From Marasmitruncus massiliensis (lineage in GTDB: Bacteria > Bacillota > Clostridia > Oscillospirales > Ruminococcaceae): a DNA stretch of 64,000 bases. Every line of letters begins with the position of its first letter. Within the stretch, counting starts at the first letter, position 1. This document shows, one piece after another, positions 38,089-46,250 of this stretch. Below the pieces are notes generated by a model. It ran no database searches and had not been told where the DNA came from. It saw only the letters and a program-made list of their open reading frames with translations. A program made the position numbers and the translations under genes. Where the stretch lies: assembly GCF_900186535.1 (NCBI RefSeq), contig NZ_FYDE01000003.1, positions 310,001 to 374,000 on the forward strand. The letters run 5' to 3'.

Positions 38089-39807
38089 TCACATGGATTC
38101 CGGAACCGAGATTTTCAGCAGCGTCAAAACGTTGTGCAGGACGGCTTTTGTCGCGAGGCACAGGTTCATTCTGGCCTGCATCAGCGGTTCCGCCTCGCCT
38201 TTGATGCGGCAGGAATCGTAATATTTGTGGAATCCGGTCGCGATTTCAACCGCATATTTGGTCAGTCTCGCGGGATCATAATTCCGCGCGGCGTCGATAA
38301 TCTCCTGCGGGAACCGCGCGAGGGTGCGCGCCAGCTCGATTTCGGCGGAGGAGTTCATCGAACACAGTTCTTCCTCTGTGCAGGGACGCGGCCGGATGCC
38401 GGCTTCCTCCTGCTTGCGCAGCAGCGTGCAGATGCGCGCGTGGGCGTACTGCACATAATAAACCGGATTCTGGGAGGATTGCTCCACCGCCAGGTCAAGG
38501 TCAAAATCAAGCGTGGAATTCGGTTCGCGCATGTTGAAGAAGAACCGCGCGGCGTCCACCGGCACGTCTTCGAGCAGGTCGGTCAGCGAAATCGCCTTCC
38601 CGGTGCGTTTTGACATTTTGTAGGGCTGTCCGTCCTTCATCAGGCGCACAAGCTGCATCAGGACAATATCCAGCTTGCTTCCGTCGAGACCAATGGCGTC
38701 CATGGCGCCCTTGAGACGGGCGACATGGCCATGGTGGTCGGCGCCCCATACATTGATGACACGGTCGAATCCGCGCACCGCGAATTTATTATAATGATAG
38801 GCGATATCCGCCGCGAAATAGGTCGGGAAACCGTTGGCGCGAACCAGAACCTCGTCCTTCTCACCGCCGTTTTCGGTTGCCTTATACCACAGCGCGCCTT
38901 CCTTTTCATAGGTCATGCCGCGTTCGGTCAGTTTGTGAATTGCCTCGTCCACCGCGCCATTGTGCAGCGTGCTTTCGGGGAACCAGACATCATACTGGAT
39001 GCGGTAGCTGGCAAGGTCCGTTTTCAGCTTTTCAATGTTTCTGGGCATGGCAAACTCCACCAGCGCCTTTTTGCGGGCTTCGCCGTCCGCGTTCAGATAG
39101 CTGTCGCCGTGAAGTCCGGCAAATTCACGCGCACGCTCCAGAATATCCGCGCCGTGATAACCGTCCTCGGGAAATTCCACGGCGTCCTCGCCCAGATAGA
39201 TCTGCAGATAGCGCGCCTCCAGCGATTTTCCGAACTTTTCCACCTGATTGCCGGCGTCGTTGATGTAGAATTCACGGGTTACCGCATGGCCCGACCAGTC
39301 AAGCACCGCCGCCAGGCAGTCGCCGATTGCGCCGCCGCGGGCGTTCCCCATGTGCATCGGGCCGGTGGGGTTCGCGGAGACAAATTCCACCTGCACCTTC
39401 TCACCGTGGCCGTAGTCGGTGCGGCCGTAGGAATCGCCCTCTTCCAGAATGGAGCGGACCACGCCCGCAAACCATTTGGCGGAGAGGAAAAAGTTGATGA
39501 ATCCGGGGCCCGCGATTTCCACGCGGTCAAAAGCGGTGCCGTCCAGACGCAGGTTTGCGCAGAGGGCTTCCGCCACTTTTCTGGGGGCGCAGCGGAAAGC
39601 GCGCGCGGAAACCATCGCGGCGTTGGTCGCAAAGTCGCCGTGGCTGGTATCGGCGGGGATTTCCACCACGAAAGAGGGAAGTCCGCCGCATTCCGGCAGC
39701 ACGCCGGAAGCAACGGACTGCTCAAGCGCCGCGGTTACAAGGGCGGCAATCGAATTTTTAGCTTCAGAAACGGGGTTCGTCATGCGTTTACACATCCTAT
39801 TATTCAT
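38089..39807 (-). CDS. argS: Arginyl-tRNA synthetase
   Basis: 572 residues from the ATG at 39807. Class I synthetase for tRNA-Arg. An N-terminal tRNA-binding domain (about 1-120) is followed by the HIGH-type motif in NPTGPMHMGNARGG (His152) and the KMSK-type YKMSKRTG; the C-terminal DALR helical bundle ends in ISVPESM. Several in-frame starts exist: I prefer 39807 (MNNRM), preceded by CGGAAAG, but the ATG at 39783 is also plausible. The frame runs on upstream into the DUF1934 gene, which ends at 39845. No T-box leader fits in the short gap. It charges the tRNA-Arg species found at 7.7 kb. Confidence 0.96.
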   Translation of the reverse strand: MNNRMCKRMTNPVSEAKNSIAALVTAALEQSVASGVLPECGGLPSFVVEIPADTSHGDFATNAAMVSARAFRCAPRKVAEALCANLRLDGTAFDRVEIAGPGFINFFLSAKWFAGVVRSILEEGDSYGRTDYGHGEKVQVEFVSANPTGPMHMGNARGGAIGDCLAAVLDWSGHAVTREFYINDAGNQVEKFGKSLEARYLQIYLGEDAVEFPEDGYHGADILERAREFAGLHGDSYLNADGEARKKALVEFAMPRNIEKLKTDLASYRIQYDVWFPESTLHNGAVDEAIHKLTERGMTYEKEGALWYKATENGGEKDEVLVRANGFPTYFAADIAYHYNKFAVRGFDRVINVWGADHHGHVARLKGAMDAIGLDGSKLDIVLMQLVRLMKDGQPYKMSKRTGKAISLTDLLEDVPVDAARFFFNMREPNSTLDFDLDLAVEQSSQNPVYYVQYAHARICTLLRKQEEAGIRPRPCTEEELCSMNSSAEIELARTLARFPQEIIDAARNYDPARLTKYAVEIATGFHKYYDSCRIKGEAEPLMQARMNLCLATKAVLHNVLTLLKISVPESM

Positions 39808-39844
39808 TCTTGATTCTTTCCGAGCGGATAAACGACTGTGTCCA

Positions 39845-40276
39845 TTATGACTGGGGCTGCTCCCGCACATTCACATAAACGGAATTTTCACTCGCGAGCA
39901 GGGTGTTGACATCCAGCGAATACGCAAACTCAAGCTGGCCGCCGTGTTCCCCCAGCGTGGAAACCACGCGGTCACCTGAAACACCGATCATCATCGGGCC
40001 GTAGCCGGTATCATAATGGCATTGGTGGCGGACACCGCGCTCCACGATCAGCTGGCTTTTTGAACTGCCGGTGCGCTGCAGGGTGACACGGTCGCTGTCC
40101 TCCACCTTGAGAACTGTGCGGGTGCCTTCAAAACCGGTGGCCTCGGATTCGTCATAAGCGATGTAATAATGCCCGTTGCGCTTATAATAAGAGCCGGTAG
40201 TAAAAAGCTCCACCTGGTCTTCGTCCCCATCCTGTTTATAGACACCCTTAATTTCTATTAAAACGTCTTTTTTCAT
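39845..40276 (-). CDS. DUF1934 (YwiB-like) beta-barrel protein
   Basis: 143 residues from MKKDVLIEIKGVY, the normal start and length for DUF1934; AAAGGA precedes it. The family forms a calycin-like beta-barrel of unknown function. Segments such as DQVELFTTGSYYKRNGHYYI and YEESEAT-like YDESEATGFEGT are characteristic. It lies directly before argS, the same order as ywiB-argS in Bacillus, and after murI. The conserved pairing hints at a translation- or arginine-linked role, but nothing is established. Confidence 0.88.
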   Translation of the reverse strand: MKKDVLIEIKGVYKQDGDEDQVELFTTGSYYKRNGHYYIAYDESEATGFEGTRTVLKVEDSDRVTLQRTGSSKSQLIVERGVRHQCHYDTGYGPMMIGVSGDRVVSTLGEHGGQLEFAYSLDVNTLLASENSVYVNVREQPQS

Positions 40277-40362
40277 TCTGTTCAATCCTTTGTTTATTTC
40301 GCCTTGTGCATGAACCCCAAGGAGTTCATTATGTAAGCATTTCCAAATCGGGCCCAAATCAG

Positions 40363-41172
40363 TCAGAAGGAATCTATGTCAATCTGTTCCACTTCCCCCT
40401 GAATGTCCCCGCCAAGGAAGATGGCTGCGGTATCGGAAAACAGTTCGGGAGAATCGGAAACATAGTATTCACAGCTTCCTTCTCCTTCCCGCAGTATGCC
40501 GCTGCTTGTCAGGAAATTCTGCGCCCACTTTGCAACCTCTCTGCCCGGATCAATCAGCGTCACTTTGTAATCCAGCACCTGATTGATGATATCGTAGATA
40601 ATCGGATAATGGGTGCAGCCCAGAATCAGCGTGTCCACGTTCGATTCAATCATCGGTTCCAGATATAGTTTTGCAACTTTCAGCGTGATTTCGTTGTCCG
40701 GCTGGATAAATCCGTTTTCCACAAGCGGCACGAACAGGGGGCACGCGTTGCCGAACACTCTGGCTTCGGGACGGATGGCTCTGATTGCGCGCCCGTAGGC
40801 TCCCGACCGCACTGTGGCGGTGGTACCGATCACGCCGATCTGCCCCGTGGAGGAAGCCGCGCAGGCCGCCTGCGCGGAAGGAAGCACGACCCCGGAAAAC
40901 GGAAGGCCGATACTGTTTTGCATTTCGGGCGTCATCATGGAGCTGACAGTCCCACAGGCGGCAATTACCAGCTTCACGTCATGACTGAGCAGCAGGCGAA
41001 TATCCTGCATGGCATACTTTCGGATGGTTTCCCGGCCCCGGTTTCCGTACGGGACCCGGCCGTTGTCACCAAAATAAATGATGTGCTCGTTCGGCAGCAG
41101 ACGCCGAAGCTCCTTTACGGTAGTAAGCCCCCCTAATCCCGAGTCAAAAATACCGATGGCCCGATTGTCCAT
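40363..41172 (-). CDS. murI: Glutamate racemase
   Basis: 269 residues. It converts L- to D-glutamate for peptidoglycan. The two catalytic cysteines are Cys73 (AACGTVSS) and Cys186 (LGCTHYP), with Asp10 in IFDSGLGGLT. In most MurI proteins the first motif is ACNTA; here Gly follows the Cys where Asn normally contacts the substrate. The rest of the family pattern is intact, including PYGNRG. It lies in a wall-related run, 42 bases after ddl. I regard it as functional, with an unusual active-site variant. Confidence 0.94.
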   Translation of the reverse strand: MDNRAIGIFDSGLGGLTTVKELRRLLPNEHIIYFGDNGRVPYGNRGRETIRKYAMQDIRLLLSHDVKLVIAACGTVSSMMTPEMQNSIGLPFSGVVLPSAQAACAASSTGQIGVIGTTATVRSGAYGRAIRAIRPEARVFGNACPLFVPLVENGFIQPDNEITLKVAKLYLEPMIESNVDTLILGCTHYPIIYDIINQVLDYKVTLIDPGREVAKWAQNFLTSSGILREGEGSCEYYVSDSPELFSDTAAIFLGGDIQGEVEQIDIDSF

Positions 41173-41214
41173 GCATGCTGCCTCCTTTCAGTTTTTAGTT
41201 CCGGCCTGTAACTA

Positions 41215-42285
41215 TCAGGCGCCGGCTTTTTCCAAAGCCAGCCGCAGCAGACGGTCGATTAGTTCGGGATACAAGATTCCGGCGGCTTCGAACAGTTTGG
41301 GATACATCGAAATAGAAGTGAAGCCGGGGATCGTGTTGATTTCGTTGACAATGACCCCGCCGTTGTGCAGGGCAAAGAAGTCAACACGGGAAAGTCCTGT
41401 GCATCCCATGACAGCAAACGCGCGGCAGGCCGTATGCCTGATTTTTTCGGAAACGGCTTCCGGAATCCGTGCGGGGATGTATAAATCTGTGGAATTATCG
41501 AGATATTTTCCCTCATAGTCATAAAATTCATGATGGGGAACGATTTCTCCGACAACGGACGGGATGCAGTCCTGATAATTGCCGAGAACGGCGCACTCAA
41601 CCTCGTCGCCCGAAATGGCGGTTTCAACAAGCACCTTGCGGTCGTACCGAAAGGCGGTTACCAGCGCCTGATAAAGCGCGTCCTTGTCCTTTGCCTTGCT
41701 TACCCCCACGGAAGATCCCGTGTTGGCCGGCTTGATGAAGAGGGGATATCCCAGTTTTTTCGCGAGCAGAGGCTCGATTTCTGAAAACCGTTCAAGCTCC
41801 GGACGGGTAATCGCGGCCCACGGGGCCGTCTTGATCCCGGCCGCTTCCAGCAGGATATGGGTCGTTTCCTTGTCCATGCAGGTTGAGGACGCCAGCACGC
41901 CGCATCCCACATAAGGAAGCCCCGCGAGCTCCAGCAGACCCTGTATGGTACCGTCCTCTCCATGCTCACCGTGCAGAACAGGGAATACCACGTCAACCCG
42001 CAGGTTTTCCACACCGCCGGATGTCAGCCGCTGAATGCCCCCCACCGAACGGTCGGGGGAGAGAATCGCAGGGGCGATGCAGCCGCTTTCGAGCCACTTA
42101 TTCTGCTGAATCAGGTCAATGTCCCCGGTATATTCATACCAGCGGCCGTCCTTTGTGATGCCGAGCATGACCACATCATAACGGTCGCGGGGGATGTTGC
42201 GCAGTACGGAAGCTGCGGAGATAAGAGACACTTCATACTCGCTGGAGACGGAGCCGAAAACGACCGCCACCGTTTTTTTATCCAA
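41215..42285 (-). CDS. ddl: D-alanine-D-alanine ligase
   Basis: 356 residues, ATP-grasp. It joins two D-Ala for the peptidoglycan precursor. Marks are VVFGSVSSEYEVSLISA, VVFPVLHGEHGEDGTIQG, IKPANTGSSVGVSKA and NEINTIPGFTSISMYPKL. The omega-loop keeps the Tyr of FYDYEGKY, which fits D-Ala-D-Ala rather than D-Ala-D-Lac products; a resistance-type ligase is therefore unlikely. The start codon is TTG at 42285 with GAGG eight bases upstream. It is the first gene of the ddl-murI-DUF1934-argS run. Confidence 0.95.
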   Translation of the reverse strand: MDKKTVAVVFGSVSSEYEVSLISAASVLRNIPRDRYDVVMLGITKDGRWYEYTGDIDLIQQNKWLESGCIAPAILSPDRSVGGIQRLTSGGVENLRVDVVFPVLHGEHGEDGTIQGLLELAGLPYVGCGVLASSTCMDKETTHILLEAAGIKTAPWAAITRPELERFSEIEPLLAKKLGYPLFIKPANTGSSVGVSKAKDKDALYQALVTAFRYDRKVLVETAISGDEVECAVLGNYQDCIPSVVGEIVPHHEFYDYEGKYLDNSTDLYIPARIPEAVSEKIRHTACRAFAVMGCTGLSRVDFFALHNGGVIVNEINTIPGFTSISMYPKLFEAAGILYPELIDRLLRLALEKAGA

Positions 42286-42360
42286 AACACATACCTCATT
42301 TCAGCCGTTCCTCAGAGAGGGGCGGTACTTCTAATCATAATATATAATATTTCAATTTAT

Positions 42361-42389
42361 ATTCTAGCATATCTTCACATAGTACGCAA
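42361..42389 (-). promoter_or_regulatory. Promoter of the ddl-murI run
   Basis: On the minus strand TTGCGT (42384-42389), 17-bp spacer, TAGAAT (42361-42366) with TGC directly before it. The 42390-42562 stretch between the divergent promoters is AT-rich and shows nothing else. Confidence 0.6.
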
Positions 42390-42562
42390 TTGAAATATGG
42401 ATAAGATTATGGACAAAATAGAACGGTTTGCTATGAAATACGACAAGAATATGCTATCATAGAAAGCAGCTAAGAAAGCGATAAAAGATGTCATTTTTGT
42501 TATTTCGGCCGAATTGCAGAAAAATAACCGAAAAAAGTCTGCAAACATCGGTAGATAGGGGC

Positions 42563-42591
42563 TTGACGAGCCCTTTGGGTTATGATACAAT
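42563..42591 (+). promoter_or_regulatory. Promoter of rpmG-secE-nusG
   Basis: TTGACG at 42563-42568, 17-bp spacer, TACAAT at 42586-42591 with TGA before it (extended -10). The leader is about 95 bases. Confidence 0.8.
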
Positions 42592-42690
42592 AGTGATACC
42601 TCTAAAAGGGTTATTTTTTTATGTCCAAAAACAAAGCGTTTCCTTTCACGAGGGAGGCAAAAAATTCCGGTATAATCAGGAGGTGCCGAA

Positions 42691-42840
42691 ATGAGAGTAA
42701 AAATTACTCTAGCATGCACAGAGTGCAAACAGCGCAATTACAACACCATGAAAAACAAGAAGAATGATCCCGACAGGCTTGAGATGAACAAATACTGCAA
42801 GTTCTGCCGGAAGCATACCCTTCACAAAGAAACAAAGTAA
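42691..42840 (+). CDS. rpmG: 50S ribosomal protein L33
   Basis: 49 residues. The four zinc-ligand cysteines are present in CTEC and CKFC, so this is the zinc-binding (C+) form. The product starts [12 protein letters not shown] and ends HTLHKETK, as expected for L33. AGGAGG at 42679-42684 fits the ATG at 42691. It precedes secE by 21 bases; rpmG-secE-nusG is the standard bacterial order. Confidence 0.96.
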   Translation: MRVKITLACTECKQRNYNTMKNKKNDPDRLEMNKYCKFCRKHTLHKETK

Positions 42841-42861
42841 GCATGAAAGGCGGGTCTTGAC

Positions 42862-43086
42862 ATGGCAGATAATGCAGTTTCGAAAAAACCCGGTTTCATC
42901 GCAAAAGCAAAACGCTTCTTTCGGGACGTAAAGGGCGAGTTCAAAAAGATTGTCTGGCCCGGCAAAAGCCAAATTATCAATAACACCATTATTGTCTTGG
43001 TCGTGATTGTGATTTCCGGAATATTTGTCGGCGGTTTCGACATTCTCGTTTCTTACTTGGTCAAACTGCTCCTCAGCCTGCTGTAA
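42862..43086 (+). CDS. secE: Preprotein translocase subunit SecE
   Basis: 74 residues with an amphipathic stretch, FFRDVKGEFKKIVWPGKSQI (about 19-38), and a single membrane helix near 43-66, the minimal form found in Gram-positive bacteria. SecE clamps the two halves of SecY in the plasma membrane. It lies between rpmG and nusG as in most bacterial genomes. Confidence 0.95.
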   Translation: MADNAVSKKPGFIAKAKRFFRDVKGEFKKIVWPGKSQIINNTIIVLVVIVISGIFVGGFDILVSYLVKLLLSLL

Positions 43087-43132
43087 GAATGGGCTTTGGA
43101 AAGAACGAATCTTTTGAGTGGGAGGAACGCGA

Positions 43133-43654
43133 ATGGCTGACGCAATGAGATGGTATGTGGTGCACACCTATTCCGGGTATGAGAATAAGGTTGCTTCCGA
43201 CATTGAAAAAGCGGTAGAAAACCGCAAGCTCCACGATTTGTTTGCTGAGGTGAAAGTCCCCACTCAAACGGTTACGGAGATTAAGGACAACAAAAAACGC
43301 GAGGTTGAACGCAAAATTTTCCCGGGCTATGTGCTTGTGAAGATGATTATGACCGACGACAGCTGGTATGTTGTCCGCAACATCCGCGGCGTCACGGGCT
43401 TTGTAGGCCCGGGCTCCAAGCCGGTTCCCCTGACAGAAGAGGAAGTGGAACGGCTGGGGGTTGAGGTTAAGAATATTGAGGTCAATTTCGCGGCGGGCGA
43501 TTCGGTCAAGGTGGCGGACGGCTACCTTGAGGGCTTCATCGGTGTGGTTGATGAGATCGACCTGCAGAACGGAGTCGTCAGGGTCACCGTTTCCATGATG
43601 GGTAAGGACGTGCCTGTCGAGCTTGAACTGGATCAGATCGAACCGCTGGAATAA
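43133..43654 (+). CDS. nusG: Transcription factor NusG
   Basis: 173 residues from the ATG at 43133; GGAGGA at 43120-43125 is well placed, so the in-frame GTG at 43118 is not needed. NusG binds RNA polymerase and couples it to Rho or the ribosome. The NGN domain (WYVVHTYSGYENKVASDIE, about 7-25) is followed by the RNA-polymerase-binding GYVLVKM region and a C-terminal KOW domain (VKVADGYLEGFIGVVDEID, about 124-142). It is third in the rpmG-secE-nusG run and precedes a structured leader for rplK. Confidence 0.97.
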   Translation: MADAMRWYVVHTYSGYENKVASDIEKAVENRKLHDLFAEVKVPTQTVTEIKDNKKREVERKIFPGYVLVKMIMTDDSWYVVRNIRGVTGFVGPGSKPVPLTEEEVERLGVEVKNIEVNFAAGDSVKVADGYLEGFIGVVDEIDLQNGVVRVTVSMMGKDVPVELELDQIEPLE

Positions 43655-43681
43655 TCCGCGGTCGGATGCCGCCTTTGTGCA

Positions 43682-43753
43682 GCCTGTGTTTCGGCACGGG
43701 CTCTTTAGAGGATGCCGGTGTAAATCCGGCGATATGAGCCGGTGTGAACCGGC
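43682..43753 (+). other. Three small hairpins between nusG and rplK
   Basis: Stems at 43682-43701, 43714-43730 and 43738-43753. The last two are near copies (GCCGG loops). They lie directly before the L1-like site and may insulate it or limit read-through. Confidence 0.55.
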
Positions 43754-43755
43754 TT

Positions 43756-43794
43756 GTGGGAGGAACAAAATTTATTTGTTCCGAAATGAACCAC
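43756..43794 (+). promoter_or_regulatory. L1-binding site mimic before rplK
   Basis: The RNA GUGGGAGGAAC...GAAAUGAACCAC has an outer GUGG/CCAC stem, an inner eight-base stem (GGAACAAA with UUUGUUCC), and unpaired G/A-rich strands. This copies the L1-stalk base of 23S rRNA (GUGGGAGG...UUGAAAUACCAC). L1 represses its own operon in other bacteria by binding such a copy; here that is inference. Confidence 0.7.
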
Positions 43795-43815
43795 TAATTT
43801 TGGAGGTGCTTTAAA

Positions 43816-44241
43816 ATGGCTCAAAAGGTAGTCGGCTTTATTAAGCTGCAGATTCCGGCAGGCAAAGCAACGCCTGCACCGCCGGTTGGTCCTGCTTTAG
43901 GTCAGCATGGCGTAAACATCATGGCTTTTACAAAGGATTTTAACGAGCGCACAAAAAACGAAGTTGGCATGATCATCCCGGTTGTCATCACCGTGTATGC
44001 CGACCGTTCCTTCAGCTTTATTACCAAAACGCCGCCCGCGGCTGTTTTGATTAAGAAAGCGATTAACCTGCAGAGCGGTTCCGGTGTGCCCAACAAGACC
44101 AAGGTTGGCAAGATTACCAGGGAACAGCTGCAGAAAATTGCGGAGCTGAAAATGCCCGACCTCAACGCTGCAAATGTTGAGACAGCAATCAGCATGATCG
44201 CAGGCACCTGCCGCAGCATGGGCGTTGAAGTAGCAGACTAA
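43816..44241 (+). CDS. rplK: 50S ribosomal protein L11
   Basis: 141 residues, normal for L11. It forms the stalk base with the GTPase-centre rRNA and is the thiostrepton site. The N-terminal [31 protein letters not shown]-like region includes the proline pair near 22-23, and the C-terminal domain contains [17 protein letters not shown] at 43802-43808 fits the ATG. It follows nusG and an L1-like RNA element and precedes rplA. Confidence 0.98.
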   Translation: MAQKVVGFIKLQIPAGKATPAPPVGPALGQHGVNIMAFTKDFNERTKNEVGMIIPVVITVYADRSFSFITKTPPAAVLIKKAINLQSGSGVPNKTKVGKITREQLQKIAELKMPDLNAANVETAISMIAGTCRSMGVEVAD

Positions 44242-44249
44242 GCTCCCGG

Positions 44250-44277
44250 GTGGGAGGAAAAATCCGCTAATGACCAC
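44250..44277 (+). promoter_or_regulatory. Second, smaller L1-binding site mimic before rplA
   Basis: GUGGGAGGA...UCC...AAUGACCAC repeats the pattern seen before rplK: a GUGG/CCAC outer stem, a three-base inner stem and the same unpaired strands. It ends four bases before the rplA Shine-Dalgarno, so L1 binding could block ribosomes. Confidence 0.6.
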
Positions 44278-44297
44278 TCTAAGGAGGAAAAGAATAG

Positions 44298-44990
44298 ATG
44301 AAACATGGTAAGAAATATTCTGACAGTGCGAAACTGATCGAACGTCAGAAGCTGTATGATACGCCGGAGGCCTTGGATCTTTGCACCAAGACCGGCAAAG
44401 CTAAATTTGATGAAACGATAGAAGTTCATGTCCGCCTGGGCGTTGACTCCCGTCACGCGGATCAGCAGGTCCGCGGCGCCGTGGTTCTTCCGAACGGAAC
44501 CGGTAAAAAAGTCCGCGTGGCTGTTTTTGCCAAGGGCGACAAGGTGCAGGATGCCCTGAATGCCGGCGCCGATTTTGTTGGCGCTGAAGACCTGATGGAG
44601 CGTATCCAGAAGGAAGGCTTCATGGATTTCGACGTCGTAATCGCTTCGCCTGACATGATGGGCGTTGTGGGCCGTCTGGGTAAAATCCTCGGACCCCGCG
44701 GCCTGATGCCGAACCCGAAAGCCGGTACTGTTACTCCGGATGTCGGCAAGGCTGTCATCGACGCGAAAGCCGGTAAGATCGAATACCGTCTTGACAAAAC
44801 CAACATCATCCACTGCCCGATCGGCAAGGTTTCCTTTGGAACGGAAAAGCTTCAGCAGAACTTCGATACCCTGCTGTCTGCTATCGTAAAAGCGAAGCCG
44901 GCTGCGGCCAAAGGCCAGTATGTGAAGTCCTGTGTGGTTGCAACTACTATGGGCCCCGGCATCAAGATCAATCCCGGACGTTTCCAGTAA
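44298..44990 (+). CDS. rplA: 50S ribosomal protein L1
   Basis: 230 residues. L1 forms the mobile stalk that guides deacylated tRNA out of the E site and, in many bacteria, represses rplK-rplA translation. The signature [21 protein letters not shown]-like region lies near 120-140. AAGGAGG sits about 10 bases before the ATG. It ends the rpmG-to-rplA transcript, at a GC-rich hairpin. Confidence 0.98.
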   Translation: MKHGKKYSDSAKLIERQKLYDTPEALDLCTKTGKAKFDETIEVHVRLGVDSRHADQQVRGAVVLPNGTGKKVRVAVFAKGDKVQDALNAGADFVGAEDLMERIQKEGFMDFDVVIASPDMMGVVGRLGKILGPRGLMPNPKAGTVTPDVGKAVIDAKAGKIEYRLDKTNIIHCPIGKVSFGTEKLQQNFDTLLSAIVKAKPAAAKGQYVKSCVVATTMGPGIKINPGRFQ

Positions 44991-44997
44991 GCTGATT

Positions 44998-45029
44998 GCA
45001 GGGCGCGGGCCGGCGGCCCCCGCCCTGCT
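44998..45029 (+). terminator. GC-rich hairpin after rplA
   Basis: A long GC stem (arms GCAGGGCGCGGGCC and GGCCCCCGCCCTGC, one bulge) with only a weak T-rich tail, just before the rplJ promoter. Confidence 0.65.
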
Positions 45030-45041
45030 TCTCAATGCCTA

Positions 45042-45070
45042 TTGACAAGTGATTGTTGATATGTTAAACT
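45042..45070 (+). promoter_or_regulatory. Promoter of rplJ-rplL
   Basis: TTGACA at 45042-45047, 17-bp spacer, TAAACT at 45065-45070. Confidence 0.82.
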
Positions 45071-45077
45071 ATATAAG

Positions 45078-45208
45078 CTGTCCTGAGACAGCAGGTGTCG
45101 TAAGACATAAAGGTTTTTAACCTGCCTGCCGAGGAGAGGCGTTTCAAATATGCGTATTACGCTGTTTTGTTCTGCTTTTTCCGCGGTAGTGCGGAAAAGG
45201 CTTTTTTT
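45078..45208 (+). ncRNA. Ribosomal L10 leader with attenuator hairpin
   Basis: The 5' leader of rplJ has the L10-leader pattern, including GCTGTCCTGAGACAGCAGGTG and the kink-turn-like CTGCCGAGG near 45125. It ends in an 11-bp hairpin (45174-45184 with 45191-45201) plus seven T. L10 (as the L10-L12 complex) binds such leaders to lower its own expression. Confidence 0.8.
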
Positions 45209-45241
45209 GTATATTTTTGACTTGACTTGGAGGTGAATCAT

Positions 45242-45760
45242 ATGCCAAGCGAAAAGATTTTATCACAGAAAAAAGAAACGGTTGCTGAGCTGACTTCCAA
45301 GCTGAAGAACGCGGCTGCAGGCGTTGTGGTGGACTACAAGGGAATTACCGTCGCTAATGACACGAAGCTTCGTAAAGAGCTCAGAGAAGCCGGCGTCGAT
45401 TATGCGGTTGTAAAAAACACAATGCTCCGTTTCGCTGCGAAAGAAGTCGGATATGAGGCGCTCAATGATGTCCTCGAGGGCACCACTGCGCTGGCCATCA
45501 GCGATGGTGATCAGATTGCCGCCGCAAAAATCCTGACGAAATACGCAGAAGACAGCAAAGGCAAGTTCGTTGTCAAAGCCGGATTTGTCGATGGCGGCGT
45601 GATCGACGCAGCCAAGGTTGCCGAACTGGGCAAACTCCCCAACAGAGAAGGTCTGCTTTCCATGCTGTGCAGCGCGCTGCAGGGCAACATCAGAGGCCTT
45701 GCTGTTGCACTCAATGCAGTTGCCGAAAAGAACGGTGAAGGCGCTCCTGCTGCCGAATAA
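45242..45760 (+). CDS. rplJ: 50S ribosomal protein L10
   Basis: 172 residues from the ATG at 45242, which has GGAGGTG at 45229-45235. A GTG-free longer frame from 45227 would include that site. L10 anchors the L12 dimers of the factor-binding stalk through its C-terminal helix. Segments such as VVDYKGITVANDTKLRKELREAG-like (about 31-53) and YAVVKNTMLR are typical. It pairs with rplL 50 bases downstream and is probably autoregulated through the leader upstream. Confidence 0.97.
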   Translation: MPSEKILSQKKETVAELTSKLKNAAAGVVVDYKGITVANDTKLRKELREAGVDYAVVKNTMLRFAAKEVGYEALNDVLEGTTALAISDGDQIAAAKILTKYAEDSKGKFVVKAGFVDGGVIDAAKVAELGKLPNREGLLSMLCSALQGNIRGLAVALNAVAEKNGEGAPAAE

Positions 45761-45810
45761 ATTTTGTGCAGCAACAAATTTGAAAACAAGATTATAGGAG
45801 GTAAACTATC

Positions 45811-46188
45811 ATGGCTTCTGAGAAAATTTTGAAGTTTGTAGAAGATATTAAAACCCTCACTGTCCTCGAGCTCAACGAGCTTGTCAAGGCGATTGAGGAA
45901 GAGTTCGGCGTTTCCGCCGCTGCTCCGGTAATGGTTGCTGGCGGTGCCGCTGCTGCCGCTCCCGCTGCTGAGGAGAAAACCGAATTTGACGTAATCCTGG
46001 CAAATGCCGGCGGTTCCAAGATGGGCGTTATCAAGATCGTCAAAGAGATCACCGGTCTGGGCCTGAAAGAGGCTAAGGATCTGGTTGACAATGCTCCTAA
46101 GCCGGTCAAGGAAGGCATTTCCAAGGCTGATGCTGATGAACTGAAGAAGAAGCTGGAAGAAGCCGGCGCTACCGTCGAAGTCAAATAA
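45811..46188 (+). CDS. rplL: 50S ribosomal protein L7/L12
   Basis: 125 residues: N-terminal dimerisation helix pair (about 1-32), an Ala-rich hinge (about 38-55), and the factor-binding C-terminal domain with KIGVIK-type [20 protein letters not shown] (about 71-90). It recruits translation GTPases to the ribosome. AGGAGG fits the ATG. It is the last gene before a long perfect hairpin. Confidence 0.98.
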   Translation: MASEKILKFVEDIKTLTVLELNELVKAIEEEFGVSAAAPVMVAGGAAAAAPAAEEKTEFDVILANAGGSKMGVIKIVKEITGLGLKEAKDLVDNAPKPVKEGISKADADELKKKLEEAGATVEVK

Positions 46189-46190
46189 TG

Positions 46191-46240
46191 ACTGCATATA
46201 AAAAAGACCGTCCATCCGGACGGTCTTTTTTATATGCAGT
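46191..46240 (+). terminator. Long shared terminator between rplL and the DUF4349 gene
   Basis: A perfect inverted repeat with 23-bp arms and a four-base loop, with A6 and T6 tracts inside the arms, so it works in both directions. Confidence 0.94.
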
Positions 46241-46250
46241 TATCTGGTCT

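Noticed and set aside
39808-39860. Possible T-box before argS
   Set aside because: The gap to the DUF1934 gene is too short, and there is no specifier loop, T-box sequence or terminator.
41215-42285. Vancomycin-resistance type ligase
   Set aside because: The omega-loop Tyr in YDYEGKY fits D-Ala-D-Ala ligases, and no vanH/vanX neighbours are present.
43118-43150. GUGGGAGGAA at the nusG start, resembling half of an L1 site
   Set aside because: The matching CCAC side is missing, and the sequence is explained as the nusG Shine-Dalgarno.
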